Numbered from the stretch's first letter, positions 13,801 through 24,612 are shown. The stretch is DNA of 64,000 nucleotides from Actinomadura sp. 6K520 (GCF_004349245.1 NZ_SMLC01000004.1:60185-124184), one strand, 5' to 3'. The notes: generated by a model not told the origin, from the sequence alone. Program-made: numbers and translations.

Positions 13801-14589
13801 TCACGGCGCGGGGGAGTGCCCGGCCGGCAGGCGCGACGCCGCGGCGACGTCCAGCAGGAACAGCGTCCGCTCCCGGCCCCGGGCCGCCGCGACCGGCGCC
13901 GCCGCCGGATCCGCCCCCGACAGCCCGAGCCGGACGGCGCCGGCCTTCGACTCGCCCGCCGCCAGCACCCACACCTCCCGTGCGGCCCGCAGCACCGGGA
14001 ACGTCAGCGAGATCCGCGTCGGCGGCGGCTTCGGGGCGTCGTGGACGGCCACCGCCGGGCGCCGCGTCTCGGCCACCGCCGGCAGCCCCGGGAACAGCGA
14101 CGCCACGTGCGCGTCCGGGCCCACGCCCAGCATCAGCACGTCGAAGGAGGGGACGGCGAACGCCGACCTGGGCGCCCCTCCGGGGTGCGCGGCGAACAGC
14201 AGCTCGTCGGCGTACCGGGACGCCGCGGCCTCCGGGTCGGCGCCGTCCGGCCCGTCCGCGGCCGGCATCGGGTGCACCCGCGCCGGATCCAGCGGGACGT
14301 GGTCGAGCAGCGCCTCCCTGGCACCGGTCTCGTTGCGCTCCGGGTCCCCGGCGGGCAGGAACCGCTCGTCGCCCCACCACACGTCCAGGCGCCCCCAGTC
14401 GACCGCGTCGCGCGCCGCAGCGCCGCCCAGCGCGGCCAAGACCGCCGTGCCGGCGCCGCCGCCGGTCAGCACGACCGACGCCGCGCCCCGCGCCGCCTGG
14501 GCGTCCGCGATCCGGGTGACCAGCCGGGCCGCGGCCGCCTCGGCGAGCATGCCCTGGTCGCGGTGGAGGAGGACCTCGGGCACGCTCAT
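13801..14589 (-). CDS. pgl: 6-phosphogluconolactonase
   Basis: 262 residues of the SOL/DevB family. It hydrolyses 6-phosphogluconolactone to 6-phosphogluconate in the oxidative pentose phosphate pathway. Diagnostic segments are SVVLTGGGAGTAVLAAL, WGRLDVWWGDERFLPAGDPERNETGAREALLDHV and FDVLMLGVGPDAHVASLFPG. ATG 14589 overlaps the opcA stop (ATGA), so translation is coupled. It is the last gene of the tkt-tal-pgi-zwf-opcA-pgl operon. A longer open frame runs antisense-free upstream through opcA and zwf but is not coding there. Confidence 0.93.
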   Translation of the reverse strand: MSVPEVLLHRDQGMLAEAAAARLVTRIADAQAARGAASVVLTGGGAGTAVLAALGGAAARDAVDWGRLDVWWGDERFLPAGDPERNETGAREALLDHVPLDPARVHPMPAADGPDGADPEAAASRYADELLFAAHPGGAPRSAFAVPSFDVLMLGVGPDAHVASLFPGLPAVAETRRPAVAVHDAPKPPPTRISLTFPVLRAAREVWVLAAGESKAGAVRLGLSGADPAAAPVAAARGRERTLFLLDVAAASRLPAGHSPAP

Positions 14590-15647
14590 GCCCCGTCCTC
14601 CCCGCCCGCCTCGCCGGCGTCCCGATTCGCGGCGTCCTCCGCGGCGGCCTGTTCCGCGGCCCGCTTGGCGGGACGCGTCCGCGCCGCCTCCGCCGTCGCC
14701 GACAGCGGGTCGCTCGCCACGCCCTCGTCCGTCCCGCCCGCGAGATCCTTCGCGAACCGGATGGCGGCCTCGTGGTACACCTCGTCGGGGTCGAGGCGCC
14801 GCAGCTCCTCGGCCAGCAGCTCGGCCACCGGCCGCCGCACCAGCGACACCTGCCGGTCCGGCTGGCCGGGCCGGGACAGCGTCGCGATCCGCCCGTCCGG
14901 GCGGTGGATCCGGATGTCGCCGCTCGTCGTGACGAGCCGGGCGCCGGTGAGGCCGGGGCCCTCGGAGACCGTCCGGCTGATCGGGACGCCCAGCCGGATC
15001 GACAGCCACGCCGCCAGCAGCTCCGCGCTCGGGCTGTCCGGCTCGGCCTCGACCTCCCCGGCGACGACCGCGTCGTGCTGCTGGTCCAGCGCGGCGGCCA
15101 GCAGCGACCGCCACGACGTCAGCCGCGTCCACGCGAAGTCGGTGTCGCCCGGCCGGTACCCCGCGGCGAGCTGCGCGAGGGTGCCGAGCCGGTCGCGGGC
15201 CGCGTAGGAGTCGGTCACCCGCCGCTGCGCCAGCGTCCCGAGCGGGTCCCTGCCCGGGACCTTCGGCACCTTGCCGCCCGGCCACCACGTCACCACGGGC
15301 GTGTCGGGCATCAGCAGCGGCACGACGACCGAGTCGGCGTGCTCGGCGAGCGGCCCGTACATGCGCAGCAGCACCGTCTCGCCCGGCCCGGTCTCGCCCA
15401 TCCGGATCTCGGCGTCCAGCCGGGACGAGCCGCCCCGCGGGTCGCGCGAGATCACGGTCAGCACCCGGCAGGGGTGCTCGCGGGCGGCCTCCGTCGCCGC
15501 GCGCACCGCGTCGTACTGGGCCGACTCGTCCGTCACGATGATCAGCGTGAGTACCATGCCGACGGCGGGCCCGCCCATCAGGTGCCGCGACTGCGTCAGC
15601 GCGTCCTGGATCTTGCGGGTGGTGGTGCCGGTGAGGTCGATGTTCAT
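14586..15647 (-). CDS. opcA: Glucose-6-phosphate dehydrogenase assembly protein OpcA
   Basis: 353 residues. OpcA is required for full activity or assembly of G6PDH in cyanobacteria and actinobacteria, and always sits next to zwf. The sequence begins MNIDLTGTTTRKIQDALTQSR and contains LTLIIVTDESAQYDAV and SVVVPLLMPDTPVVTWWPG, typical of the family. The C-terminal end is Ala/Glu-rich and low in complexity. It starts 18 bases after the zwf stop and overlaps pgl by 4 bases. The position and match leave little doubt about its role, though the biochemical mechanism of OpcA is not settled. Confidence 0.93.
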   Translation of the reverse strand: MNIDLTGTTTRKIQDALTQSRHLMGGPAVGMVLTLIIVTDESAQYDAVRAATEAAREHPCRVLTVISRDPRGGSSRLDAEIRMGETGPGETVLLRMYGPLAEHADSVVVPLLMPDTPVVTWWPGGKVPKVPGRDPLGTLAQRRVTDSYAARDRLGTLAQLAAGYRPGDTDFAWTRLTSWRSLLAAALDQQHDAVVAGEVEAEPDSPSAELLAAWLSIRLGVPISRTVSEGPGLTGARLVTTSGDIRIHRPDGRIATLSRPGQPDRQVSLVRRPVAELLAEELRRLDPDEVYHEAAIRFAKDLAGGTDEGVASDPLSATAEAARTRPAKRAAEQAAAEDAANRDAGEAGGEDGA

Positions 15648-15665
15648 CTACAGCCCCCGTTTCCT

Positions 15666-17192
15666 CTAGAGCCGCCGCCAGGCGCGCCCGTCGCGCGCCA
15701 TCAGCTCGTCGGCGCAGACCGGGCCGTAGCCGCCGGACTTGTACTGGTCGAGCCCCCCGCGGCTCGCCCAGTACTCCTCGATCGGGTCGAGGATCTTCCA
15801 GGACAGCTCGACCTCCTCCTGGCGCGGGAACAGCGGCGGGTCGCCGATCAGCACGTCCAGCAGCAGCCGCTCGTACGCCTCGGGGGAGGTCTCGGTGAAC
15901 GACTCGCCGTAGGCGAAGTCCATGTTGACGTCGCGGATCTCCATCGAGGTGCCCGGCACCTTCGAGCCGAACCGGACCGTGATGCCCTCGTCCGGCTGGA
16001 CCCGCATGACCAGGGCGTTCTGCCCGAGCTCCTCGGTGTCGGTCTCGGAGAACGGCAGGTGCGGCGCCTTCTGGAACACCATCGCCACCTCCGTCACCCG
16101 GCGGCTCAGCCGCTTGCCGGTGCGCAGGTAGAACGGGACGCCGGCCCAGCGGCGGTTGTCGATCTGCAGCTTGACCGCGGCGTAGGTCTCGGTGCGGGAC
16201 TCGGCGGGGATGCCGTCCTCGTCCAGGTAGCCGCGGACGTTCACGCCGCCCTGCCAGCCCGCCGCGTACTGCCCCCGCGCGGTGGCGGTGGCCATGTCGC
16301 CCGACACCCGCACCGAGGAGAGGATCTTGGCCTTCTCGGCGCGGACGGCCTCGGCGCTGAACGACGTGGGTTCCTCCATCGCCGTCAGCGCCAGCAGCTG
16401 CAGCAGGTGGTTCTGGATGACGTCGCGGGCCGCGCCGATCCCGTCGTAGTACCCGGCCCGGCCGCCGATGCCGATGTCCTCGGCCATCGTGATCTGCACG
16501 TGGTCGACGAACGACCGGTTCCAGATCGGCTCGAACATCGAGTTGGCGAACCGCATCGCCAGGATGTTCTGCACCGTCTCCTTGCCGAGGTAGTGGTCGA
16601 TCCGGAAGATCGACTCCTCGGGGAAGACGCGGTGCACCGTGTCGTTCAGCTCCACCGCCGACTTCAGGTCGTGGCCGAACGGCTTCTCGATGACGACCCG
16701 GCGCCAGGAGTCGGGGGTGCGTTCGGCGAGGCCGCAGCGCTGCAGCTGCTCCACCACCTGCGGGAAGAACTTCGGCGGGATCGACAGGTAGAACGCGTAG
16801 TTCCCGCCCGTGCCGCGGGTGGCGTCCAGCTCCTTGACCGCCATCGTGAGCGCGTCGAACGCGCCCGGATCGTCGAACGTGCCGGGGACGAAGTGCATGC
16901 CCTCCGACAGGTGCGTCCAGACGTCCTCGCGGAACGGGGTCCGCGCGTGCTCCTTGACCGACTCGTGGGCGATCTCCCGGAAGTCCTGGTGGTCCCATTC
17001 GCGGCGGGCGAAGCCGACCAGGGAGAACCCGGGCGGCAGCAGCCCCCGGTTCGCCAGGTCGTAGATCGCCGGCAGCAGCTTCTTGCGGGACAGGTCGCCG
17101 GTCACGCCGAAGAGCACGAGCACGCACGGCCCGGCCACCCGGGGGAGGCGCTTATCCCGCGGGTCGCGGAGCGGGTTGGCTGGGTCGGTCAC
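15666..17192 (-). CDS. zwf: Glucose-6-phosphate 1-dehydrogenase
   Basis: 508 residues, a full-length G6PDH producing NADPH and 6-phosphogluconolactone. The nucleotide-binding segment is LVLFGVTGDLSRKKLLPA and the active-site signature is RIDHYLGKE. Also visible are VIEKPFGHDL and FYLRTGKRL. GTG 17192 has GAAGGGGG five bases upstream. The gene is downstream of the two pgi-like genes, with a 192-base gap that may hold an internal promoter, and upstream of opcA and pgl. Confidence 0.96.
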   Translation of the reverse strand: MTDPANPLRDPRDKRLPRVAGPCVLVLFGVTGDLSRKKLLPAIYDLANRGLLPPGFSLVGFARREWDHQDFREIAHESVKEHARTPFREDVWTHLSEGMHFVPGTFDDPGAFDALTMAVKELDATRGTGGNYAFYLSIPPKFFPQVVEQLQRCGLAERTPDSWRRVVIEKPFGHDLKSAVELNDTVHRVFPEESIFRIDHYLGKETVQNILAMRFANSMFEPIWNRSFVDHVQITMAEDIGIGGRAGYYDGIGAARDVIQNHLLQLLALTAMEEPTSFSAEAVRAEKAKILSSVRVSGDMATATARGQYAAGWQGGVNVRGYLDEDGIPAESRTETYAAVKLQIDNRRWAGVPFYLRTGKRLSRRVTEVAMVFQKAPHLPFSETDTEELGQNALVMRVQPDEGITVRFGSKVPGTSMEIRDVNMDFAYGESFTETSPEAYERLLLDVLIGDPPLFPRQEEVELSWKILDPIEEYWASRGGLDQYKSGGYGPVCADELMARDGRAWRRL

Positions 17193-17384
17193 GTGGCCCC
17201 CTTCGATAGCGCGTGCTCCGGCGGCGCCGCCCGCGGCCGCACCGTCTCCGGTGCCGCGGCGCCCTGTGGTACTACCCCTTCAAGCATCCTGCCCTCTTGT
17301 CCTGGCGTGCCGTCCCGGTCCGCGCCGCCGGCAGCGGCTCGCGGGCGGTGATGGCCGTCTCCCCCGAGACGACGGCGGTGAACG

Positions 17385-19076
17385 TCACGGTCGGCGTGCC
17401 CCCGCCACCGCCCGCATCGCCTCGGTGAGCCTGCCCGCGCCCTCCACCGGGTCGCGCAGATGCAGCCGGATCACCGGCAGCCTGCGCTCGCGCAGCGCCC
17501 GCAGCTCGGCGAGGGCCCGCGCGAGCTGCAGCTGCGCCAGGCTGTACGGGCGGCCGGGGACGGGGTGGGTGGCGAGGACGTCACCCGGCGCGGGGTCGCC
17601 GGTGATGATGAGGAACGCGCCGTTGCCCGGCCCGTCCTTGTGCACCGGCCCCGTCGCGTGGGGGTATCCCGGGCCCGGCCCGTAGGCGACGGGACGCCCG
17701 GACGCGCGGGCCATCGACGGCGCGAGGTACCGGCCGGAGAAGTCGCCCGACAGATACGTCATGACCGACAGGTAACCGTCGTTGGGCACCGAGGCGACCA
17801 GCCCGCCGAGGACGGTCTGCAACTCCGCGCCGGGCGGCCACGGGAAGTCCGCGTGCACCTCGATGTCGTCCTCCACGTACACCGGCCGCTCCGCGGTGAG
17901 GGGCCCGCCGCCCGCCGTGCGCAGCATCGTCGCGGCGTCGTCCTCGGACTCCTGCACGACGGTGCTGCCCGCCTCGAACGGGTTCACGCCGAGCAGCCAC
18001 CCGGCGACCGCCGTCGCGTACTCCCACAGCAGGAACTGCGCGCCGAGCGGCGCCCACACCGAGGTGTCGGACTCGTCCTGCGCCGCCGACCGCGGGTTGA
18101 TCGACACCCCGTGCACGTCGGGGAAGTCGCCGCGCCCGCCCGGCGGCTCGAACGCCAGCACGCCGCGGCCCCGCTTGCCGGTGCCGACCGCGAGGAGCTG
18201 GGAGATCCAGCCGCTCAGCGCGCCCGGACCGCCGGGCTCGCGCAGCAGCACCTTGTCGCGGGCCAGCCCGCCCGGCCCCTGCTGCGCGCAGCCGCCGAGG
18301 ACCGCGCCGAGCAGCAGGCCCGGGTTGTCCTCGTCCTTGCCGAGCGACGGCACCAGCGACGCCGCCTCCTCCAGCAGCCGTTCGGCGTCGGCCCCCGCCA
18401 GCACCGCCGGCACGAGCCCGTACGCCGACAGGGCCCCGTAGTGCCCGGGCAGGTAGGGGTCGGTGAGGCCGATCCGGTAGCCGCACTGCCGGGCGAAGTC
18501 GTGCAGCGGGCTCCCGTGGTCGGTGATGACCAGGAACCGGCCCGCGATCTCCCGCTCCGACAGGCCCCGCTCGCGGAACGCGGCCGCGAAGATCCGCCGG
18601 TAGGCGTCGCCCTCCAGGGACACGCCCGCCTTGCTGGACAGCACGACCAGCGTCCGGTCGAGCCGTTCCATCGCGAACGCGAGCGCCGCGGTGTCGCCGC
18701 CGTCGAGGACGGTCAGCTCACCCGTCGGCCGGTCGCCGGCGCCCCGCTCCGGCGCGTCGGCGGCGACCGCGGACGCGTGCGCCTCCATGATCGCCTGGGC
18801 GGCGAGGCTCTCCGCCCCGACGCCGATCAGCACGATGTGGTCGAGGCCCGAGTAGCGCGCCTCGGAGACCATGCCGTCCACCTGGTTCAGCAGCCCGCGG
18901 GAGGCGAACGGCAGGTCGAGCCAGCCCAGCCTGCTGTGGTCGACCGCGCGCCGCCCCCACAGCCGCGGGTCTTTGGCGGCGAGCGCGCCGGGGACGCCGC
19001 AGCCGACGAGGTAGTCCCTCGCCTGCAGCGCCGAGTCCAGCACGTCGCCGCGCGTCAATACGTCGAATCCGGACAC
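17385..19076 (-). CDS. Glucose-6-phosphate isomerase-like protein A
   Basis: 563 residues with the double SIS-domain fold of the long actinobacterial PGI. The phosphate-binding loop is kept in modified form (LSSKAGVSLEG). The conserved Arg of the GGRFS-type motif is His here (PGHYGALSAYGL). The C-terminal FDQPxVExxK-type motif is replaced by NPFEAGSTVVQES, so the conserved Lys is missing. The HKGGP segment reads HATGPVHKDGP. It lies directly downstream of a second, differently degenerate paralogue. Isomerisation of glucose-6-phosphate and fructose-6-phosphate cannot be assumed. It could act with its neighbour as a heterodimer or have become regulatory. Confidence 0.8.
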   Translation of the reverse strand: MSGFDVLTRGDVLDSALQARDYLVGCGVPGALAAKDPRLWGRRAVDHSRLGWLDLPFASRGLLNQVDGMVSEARYSGLDHIVLIGVGAESLAAQAIMEAHASAVAADAPERGAGDRPTGELTVLDGGDTAALAFAMERLDRTLVVLSSKAGVSLEGDAYRRIFAAAFRERGLSEREIAGRFLVITDHGSPLHDFARQCGYRIGLTDPYLPGHYGALSAYGLVPAVLAGADAERLLEEAASLVPSLGKDEDNPGLLLGAVLGGCAQQGPGGLARDKVLLREPGGPGALSGWISQLLAVGTGKRGRGVLAFEPPGGRGDFPDVHGVSINPRSAAQDESDTSVWAPLGAQFLLWEYATAVAGWLLGVNPFEAGSTVVQESEDDAATMLRTAGGGPLTAERPVYVEDDIEVHADFPWPPGAELQTVLGGLVASVPNDGYLSVMTYLSGDFSGRYLAPSMARASGRPVAYGPGPGYPHATGPVHKDGPGNGAFLIITGDPAPGDVLATHPVPGRPYSLAQLQLARALAELRALRERRLPVIRLHLRDPVEGAGRLTEAMRAVAGARRP

Positions 19077-19161
19077 CGATCCCTCCTGGCCCCCATCGTT
19101 TCAGGAGAGAATGGACATTGGCGACCTCTCCCTCGATCTTCTTCGCCCCGCGAACATCGCG

Positions 19162-20838
19162 TCAGGCGAGCGCCTCGGTGAGCTGGGCGAGCCCCTCCGC
19201 GCGGTCGCGCAGATGGATGCGGAAGGCGGGACCGCCCATGGACCGGACCACCCGCAGGTCGCCGAACGCCTGCGCGAGCTGGAGCTCCCCGAGGGAGTAC
19301 GGCCGCCCCGGGACCGGGACGTCACCGGTGAAAGCGCCGGTGACCTGGAGGAACGCGCCGTTGCGCGGCCCGCCCTTGTGGTACTGGCCGGCCGTGTGCA
19401 GGTAGCGCGGCCCCCACCCGAACGTGACGGGTGCCGGATGCCTGCGGGCCTTGCCCGCCCGCGCCGCCAGCAGCGGCCGCAGCCCGGCCGCCGCCGCGTC
19501 GCCGCGGCGGTCCAGATAGGCCAGGACGGCGAGATAGCCGCCGTCCGGGACGCTCTCCAGCACGACCTCGAGCGCCTCGGTCAGGGTCTGCGCGCCCCGC
19601 AGCGCGTCCTCCGCGCCCGCGTGCACCTCCACCGCCCCGGAGACCAGCTCCGGCGGCCGCCGCACGACCGTCGGCGCGGTGCCCTCCTCCGAGCGCAGCA
19701 GCGCGGCGGTGCTGTCCGCCGACTGGCCGGTGTCCGGCTCGTCGAACGGGTCGACGCCCAGCACCCGGGCGGCCACGGCCGCCGCGTACTCCCACAGCAG
19801 GAACTGCGCGCCGAGCGGGCCCGCGACGGTCACGCCCGCCTCGCGCCCGGGGCCGGGCTCGTCCGGCCGGCTGCCCAGGATGACGCGGCGCAGGTCGCCG
19901 GTCAGCTCGAAGCCCGGCGCGTCGACGCTCTCCACCACGACCGGCAGCAGGCCCCTGCCGTCCTTGCCCAGCGCGCCGCCGACCAGCTGCTCCGCCCACC
20001 CGGCGAAGCCGTGCAGGCCCGAGCCGTGGTCGGCGATCACGAGCTTGTCGCGGGTGCCGAGCGCGGACGAGGCCAGCACCGCCCCCAGCGCCAGGGCCGG
20101 GTTGTCGTAGGGCTGCCGGAGCACCGCCATCAGCCGGGACGCCTCGTCGAGCAGCGCGTCCACGTCGACGCCCGCGAGCGCGGCCGGCACCAGCGCCCGC
20201 GCGCCGAGCGCGCCGAAGCGCCCGTCGACGTCGGGTTCGGCGGGCACGAGGCGGTGCCCCGCCTCCCCGGCGGCCTCCGCGAGCGCGGACCCCTCCTCCG
20301 CCACGACGACGAACCGGTGCGCCAGTTCGGCGCCGTCCAGCCCGGCCTCGGCGAACGCGCGGCCGAAGACGCGGTGCAGCGCCGCCGCCTCGACGCTCTC
20401 GCCCACCACGACCACGATGGTCCGGTGCAGGTCGCCGGCGAGGACGCCCGCGACCTCGTGCGGATCGGTGGTGTCGAGGACGATCAGCTCCGCGGGCGCG
20501 TCCCCGGACCGGAAGCAGGTCCGGAACATCGCCTCGGCGGCGACCGCGGCACCGCCCGCACCGGCGAGCACGACGCGGTCGAGGCCGCGGACGCGGGCCT
20601 CGCCGACCGGCCCGGCCAGCAGCTCCACCAGCGACCGCGAGGTCTCCGGCAGCTCCAGCCAGCCGAGGCGGCGGGCGGCGCGCGGGGCCGCGTCCGGGCC
20701 CCACAGCTTGGCGTTGCGCGACGCCAGCGAGCCCGGGACGCCGTCGGACACGAGCCGGTCGAGGACCGTCTCGCTCTCGTCGAGCACGGGGCCGCGGATG
20801 GTGACCGAGATCCCCCCGGCGGTCACCACCGAGGTCAC
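19162..20838 (-). CDS. Glucose-6-phosphate isomerase-like protein B
   Basis: 558 residues, paralogous to the next gene downstream; both contain [11 protein letters not shown] and similar flanks. It keeps the Arg in [22 protein letters not shown] and a good [18 protein letters not shown] segment. The SKSGT-type phosphate loop is shortened to [12 protein letters not shown], and the C-terminal motif is [13 protein letters not shown] without the Lys. GTG 20838 overlaps the tal stop (GTGA), so it is translationally coupled to transaldolase. Losses are largely complementary to those of the other paralogue. The family assignment is firm; enzymatic activity is doubtful. Confidence 0.8.
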   Translation of the reverse strand: MTSVVTAGGISVTIRGPVLDESETVLDRLVSDGVPGSLASRNAKLWGPDAAPRAARRLGWLELPETSRSLVELLAGPVGEARVRGLDRVVLAGAGGAAVAAEAMFRTCFRSGDAPAELIVLDTTDPHEVAGVLAGDLHRTIVVVVGESVEAAALHRVFGRAFAEAGLDGAELAHRFVVVAEEGSALAEAAGEAGHRLVPAEPDVDGRFGALGARALVPAALAGVDVDALLDEASRLMAVLRQPYDNPALALGAVLASSALGTRDKLVIADHGSGLHGFAGWAEQLVGGALGKDGRGLLPVVVESVDAPGFELTGDLRRVILGSRPDEPGPGREAGVTVAGPLGAQFLLWEYAAAVAARVLGVDPFDEPDTGQSADSTAALLRSEEGTAPTVVRRPPELVSGAVEVHAGAEDALRGAQTLTEALEVVLESVPDGGYLAVLAYLDRRGDAAAAGLRPLLAARAGKARRHPAPVTFGWGPRYLHTAGQYHKGGPRNGAFLQVTGAFTGDVPVPGRPYSLGELQLAQAFGDLRVVRSMGGPAFRIHLRDRAEGLAQLTEALA

Positions 20839-21950
20839 GCGCCGGCCCTCTTGGACTCCAGCTCGCCGCGGATCGTGTCGAGCAGTTCCTTCCACGACAC
20901 CGCGAACTTCTCGACGCCCTCCTCCTCCAGGACCCGCACGACGTCGTCGTAGTCGACGCCGGCGTCCTTCAGCGCCGCCATGTGGGCGCGGGCGTCGTCG
21001 TAGGTGCCCCGGACGGTGTCGCCGCGAAGCTGGCCGTGGTCGGCGACGGCCACCAGCGTCGCCTCCGGCATCGTGTTCACCGTGCCCGGCGCGACCAGCT
21101 CGTCCACGTAGAGGGTGTCGCTGAGGTCGGGGTCCTTCACGCCGGTGGAGGCCCACAGCGGACGCTGCGGACGGGCCCCGGCGTCCTTCAGCGCCTTCCA
21201 CCGGTCGGTGCCGGACTTCTCCTCGTAGAGGGCGTAGGCGAGCCGAGCGTTGGCCAGGCCCGCCTTGGAGCGCAGCGCCCCGGCGTCGGCGGAGCCGATC
21301 TTGTCGAGCCGCTTGTCGATCTCGGTGTCGACCCGGCTGACGAAGAACGACGCCACCGAGGCGATCTTCGAGAGGTCGCGGCCGGCGGCGCGGGCCCGCT
21401 CCAGCCCCTCGAAGTACGCGTCGATGACCTTCCCGTAGCGCTCCAGCGAGAAGATCAGCGTCACGTTCACGCTGATGCCCTCGGCCAGCGCCTCGGTGAT
21501 CGCCGGCAGGCCCTCCTCCGTCGCGGGGATCTTGATGAACAGGTTCGGCCGGTCGACCAGCCACCACAGCGCGCGGGCCTCGGCGACGGTCCGGCGGGTG
21601 TCGCGGGCGACCCGCGGGTCGACCTCGATCGAGACGCGGCCGTCCAGCCCGTCCGTGCGGTCGAACACCGGGCGCAGCACGTCGCAGCCCCAGCGGATGT
21701 CGTAGGTGGTGATCGCGCGGGACGCCTCCTCGACGTCCACCCCGCGGACCGCGAGGTCGCGGACCTGGTCGTCGTAGGCGGTGCCCTGGCTCAGCGCCTT
21801 GGCGAAGATCGTCGGGTTGGACGTGACGCCCACCACGTGCCTGTCCTTGACGAGCTCCGCGAGGTTGCCCGTCCGCAGCCGCTCGCGGCTGATGTCGTCC
21901 AGCCAGGTCGAGACGCCCTCGTCCGACAGCCGCTTCAGGATCTCACTCAT
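20835..21950 (-). CDS. tal: Transaldolase
   Basis: 371 residues of the long actinobacterial transaldolase type. It transfers dihydroxyacetone from sedoheptulose-7-phosphate to glyceraldehyde-3-phosphate. The opening [24 protein letters not shown] and [13 protein letters not shown] are signature regions. The Schiff-base Lys lies in [37 protein letters not shown] and [15 protein letters not shown] follow. It begins 21 bases after the transketolase stop, and its TGA overlaps the GTG of the pgi-like gene. Confidence 0.95.
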   Translation of the reverse strand: MSEILKRLSDEGVSTWLDDISRERLRTGNLAELVKDRHVVGVTSNPTIFAKALSQGTAYDDQVRDLAVRGVDVEEASRAITTYDIRWGCDVLRPVFDRTDGLDGRVSIEVDPRVARDTRRTVAEARALWWLVDRPNLFIKIPATEEGLPAITEALAEGISVNVTLIFSLERYGKVIDAYFEGLERARAAGRDLSKIASVASFFVSRVDTEIDKRLDKIGSADAGALRSKAGLANARLAYALYEEKSGTDRWKALKDAGARPQRPLWASTGVKDPDLSDTLYVDELVAPGTVNTMPEATLVAVADHGQLRGDTVRGTYDDARAHMAALKDAGVDYDDVVRVLEEEGVEKFAVSWKELLDTIRGELESKRAGA

Positions 21951-21971
21951 CGTCTTCTCCTCGTCGCGTCT

Positions 21972-24098
21972 TCAGTTGCCGGTGGTCTCGCCGCGCCCGG
22001 CGTGCCGGACACCGGCCTTGATCAGGCTGGCCTTGGCCGCCGCGACGACCCGCTCGGCGGTGATGCCGAACTGCAGGAACAGCGTCTTGTAATCGGCGGA
22101 CGCGCCGAAGTGCTCCAGGCTGACCGACTCGCCGGCGTCGCCGACGTAGCCGCGCCAGCCGAGCGCGATCCCGGCCTCCACCGACACGCGGGCGTGCACC
22201 CCGGGCGGCAGGACCTCCTGCCGGTAGGCGTCGGACTGCTCCTCGAACCACTCGACGCACGGCATCGACACGACGCGGGTCGGGGTCCCCTCGGCCTGCA
22301 GCGACGTCCGCGCCTCCAGGGCGAGCTGGACCTCGCTGCCGGTCGCGATGAGGATCACGTCGGGCCGGCCGCCGTCGGCGTCCGCCAGCACGTAGCCGCC
22401 CTTGGCGACGCCCTCCGCGGACGCCAGTTCGCCGCCGCGCTCCAGCGTCGGCAGCTTCTGCCGGGTCAGCGCGAGGCCGGCGGGGCGGTCGGTGTGCCGC
22501 AGGATGGTCCGCCAGGCGACCGCGGTCTCGTTGGCGTCCGCCGGCCGGACGACGTCCAGCCCGGGTATCGCGCGCAGTGACCACAGGTGCTCGACGGGCT
22601 GGTGCGTCGGGCCGTCCTCGCCGAGGCCGATCGAGTCGTGCGTCCACACGAACGTGACCGGCAGCTTCATCAGCGCCGCCAGCCGGACGGCCGGGCGCAT
22701 GTAGTCGCTGAAGACCAGGAACGTGCCGCCGTACGGGCGGGTGCCGCCGTGCAGGGCGATGCCGTTGCAGATCGCGCCCATCGCGTGCTCGCGGACGCCG
22801 AAGTGCAGCGTGCGGCCGTAGCGGTGGCCGGGGAACTCCTTGGTCTGGAACTCCTCGGGGACGAACGACGGCTCGCCCTTCATCGTCGTGTTGTTGCTGT
22901 CGGCCAGGTCCGCCGAGCCGCCCCACAGCTCGGGCAGCACCGGCGCCAGCGCCGCCAGGACGTCACCGGACGCCTTGCGGGTCGCGACGTCGGAGCCGGC
23001 CTCGAACTCGGGCAGCGCGCTCTCCCAGCCGGACGGCAGCTCGCGGGCCGCGATCCGGTCGTACTCGGCCGCCCGCCCGGGGTTCGCCTCGCGCCACGCG
23101 CCGAACGAGCCGTTCCACGCGGCGTGGTCGGCGCGGCCGCGCTCGGTCACCTTGCGGGCGTGCGCCAGGACGTCGTCCGGGACGTGGAACGGCTCGGCCG
23201 GGTCCATGCCGAGGATCCGCTTGGTCGCGGCGACCTCGTCCGCGCCGAGCGCGGAGCCGTGGATCTTGCCGGTGTTCTTCTTGTTCGGCGCCGGCCAGCC
23301 GATGATCGTGCGCAGCGCGATGAACGACGGGCGGGACGTCTCGGCCCGGGCCGCCGTGTACGCCGCGGCGAGCGCGGCGACGTTCTCCTCGTAGTCGCCG
23401 TTCTCCGTCCAGTCGACGTGGTGGACGTCCCAGCCGTAGGCGGCGTAGCGGGCCCGGACGTCCTCCGACAGCGCGATCGCGGTGTCGTCCTCGATGGAGA
23501 TGTGGTTGTCGTCGTAGAGCACGATCAGGTTGCCGAGCCGCTGGTGGCCGGCCAGCGCGCTCGCCTCGTGGCTGATGCCCTCCTGGATGTCACCGTCGGA
23601 CGTGAACGCCCAGACGGTGTGGTCGAAGGGGGACTCGCCCTGCGGCGCGTCGGGGTCGAACAGGCCGCGCTCGCGGCGGGCCGCCATCGCCATGCCGACC
23701 GCGTTCGCGAGGCCCTGCCCGAGCGGGCCCGTGGTCGTCTCCACGCCGGCCGTGTGCCCGTGCTCGGGGTGGCCGGGGGTGAGGCTGTCCCACTTGCGCA
23801 GCGCCTTCAGGTCGTCCAGCGTCATCGGGTAGCCCGACAGGTAGAGCTGGATGTAGAGGGTCAGGCTGGAGTGCCCGCAGGAGAGCACGAACCTGTCCCG
23901 GCCGGGCCAGTGCGGGTCCGTCGGGTCGTGCCGGAGGAACCGCTGGAACAGCAGGTAGGCGGCGGGCGCGAGGCTCATCGCCGTCCCTGGGTGCCCGGAG
24001 CCCGCTTCCTCGACCGCGTCCATGGCGAGCGCGCGGACGACGTCCACCGCCCGCCGATCCTGCCCGGACCACTCAAACGTGCTGTTGTCCCTGCTCAC
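21972..24098 (-). CDS. tkt: Transketolase
   Basis: 708 residues, thiamine diphosphate-dependent, moving two-carbon units in the non-oxidative pentose phosphate pathway. The N-terminal domain has [16 protein letters not shown] text ([17 protein letters not shown]) and the cofactor motif [19 protein letters not shown]...YDDN. The middle domain has [16 protein letters not shown] and [23 protein letters not shown] 24098 begins the conserved N-terminus SRDNSTFEW, with GAGAGGAG about 11 bases upstream. It is the first gene of the operon; the promoter must lie in the 514-base region shared with ctaB. Confidence 0.96.
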   Translation of the reverse strand: MSRDNSTFEWSGQDRRAVDVVRALAMDAVEEAGSGHPGTAMSLAPAAYLLFQRFLRHDPTDPHWPGRDRFVLSCGHSSLTLYIQLYLSGYPMTLDDLKALRKWDSLTPGHPEHGHTAGVETTTGPLGQGLANAVGMAMAARRERGLFDPDAPQGESPFDHTVWAFTSDGDIQEGISHEASALAGHQRLGNLIVLYDDNHISIEDDTAIALSEDVRARYAAYGWDVHHVDWTENGDYEENVAALAAAYTAARAETSRPSFIALRTIIGWPAPNKKNTGKIHGSALGADEVAATKRILGMDPAEPFHVPDDVLAHARKVTERGRADHAAWNGSFGAWREANPGRAAEYDRIAARELPSGWESALPEFEAGSDVATRKASGDVLAALAPVLPELWGGSADLADSNNTTMKGEPSFVPEEFQTKEFPGHRYGRTLHFGVREHAMGAICNGIALHGGTRPYGGTFLVFSDYMRPAVRLAALMKLPVTFVWTHDSIGLGEDGPTHQPVEHLWSLRAIPGLDVVRPADANETAVAWRTILRHTDRPAGLALTRQKLPTLERGGELASAEGVAKGGYVLADADGGRPDVILIATGSEVQLALEARTSLQAEGTPTRVVSMPCVEWFEEQSDAYRQEVLPPGVHARVSVEAGIALGWRGYVGDAGESVSLEHFGASADYKTLFLQFGITAERVVAAAKASLIKAGVRHAGRGETTGN

Positions 24099-24612
24099 GG
24101 AACGCCAGGCTCCTCTCGAACCGGTAGTACTGAACCACTTTGTCGTGCCGCACGCCCGGCGCGCGGCACCCCGCGGGCCGGGCCCGCCCGCCGCGCGACC
24201 GGCCTGCCCGCCGGCCCCGTGCGCCGGCCGCGTCCCGCGGCCGGCGAAGCCGCGCCGCGCCCTGAGCGAGCCTATCGCGGGGGATGGCCGCCGCAGGCGG
24301 CCGCGAAACGCGGCCACGAGGCGCCGCCTCTCCGGCACCCGCGTCCCCGCCTGGGGGGTCCCGGCCGCCGGGGGCCGCACCGCTCATGCACCCTTGCCCG
24401 TGGGCATACGGGACTAACCCCCCGCACGGGTGATCTCGTGGGTGATCCGGTGACCCGGTGCACGCCCCCCGGAGGGGTCGGACTACAGTGATTGCGCGGT
24501 TGACGACACGGCCGCGGCAGCAAGACGCAAGCCGAAGTTGCACCACGCCGAGGCCGGCCCGGATCGCGGGGGCGCCGCCGAGGTGGTACGCGATTTCTCA
24601 TTCCTAGTCAAC
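24099..24612. promoter_or_regulatory. Divergent intergenic region between tkt and ctaB
   Basis: About 510 bases without a credible gene on either strand. It is very GC-rich and low in complexity near tkt. Visible elements are a small hairpin CCCGT-GGGCAT-ACGGG (24397-24412), a TTGACG at about 24500, and TAGTACT about 30 bases upstream of the tkt start. None can be assigned confidently as a promoter. Confidence 0.4.

Noticed and set aside
13801..17127. A continuous minus-strand frame running from pgl through opcA and zwf
   Set aside because: Only the last 263 codons match a known family (6-phosphogluconolactonase). The rest is the wrong frame of OpcA and G6PDH, both unmistakable in their own frames.
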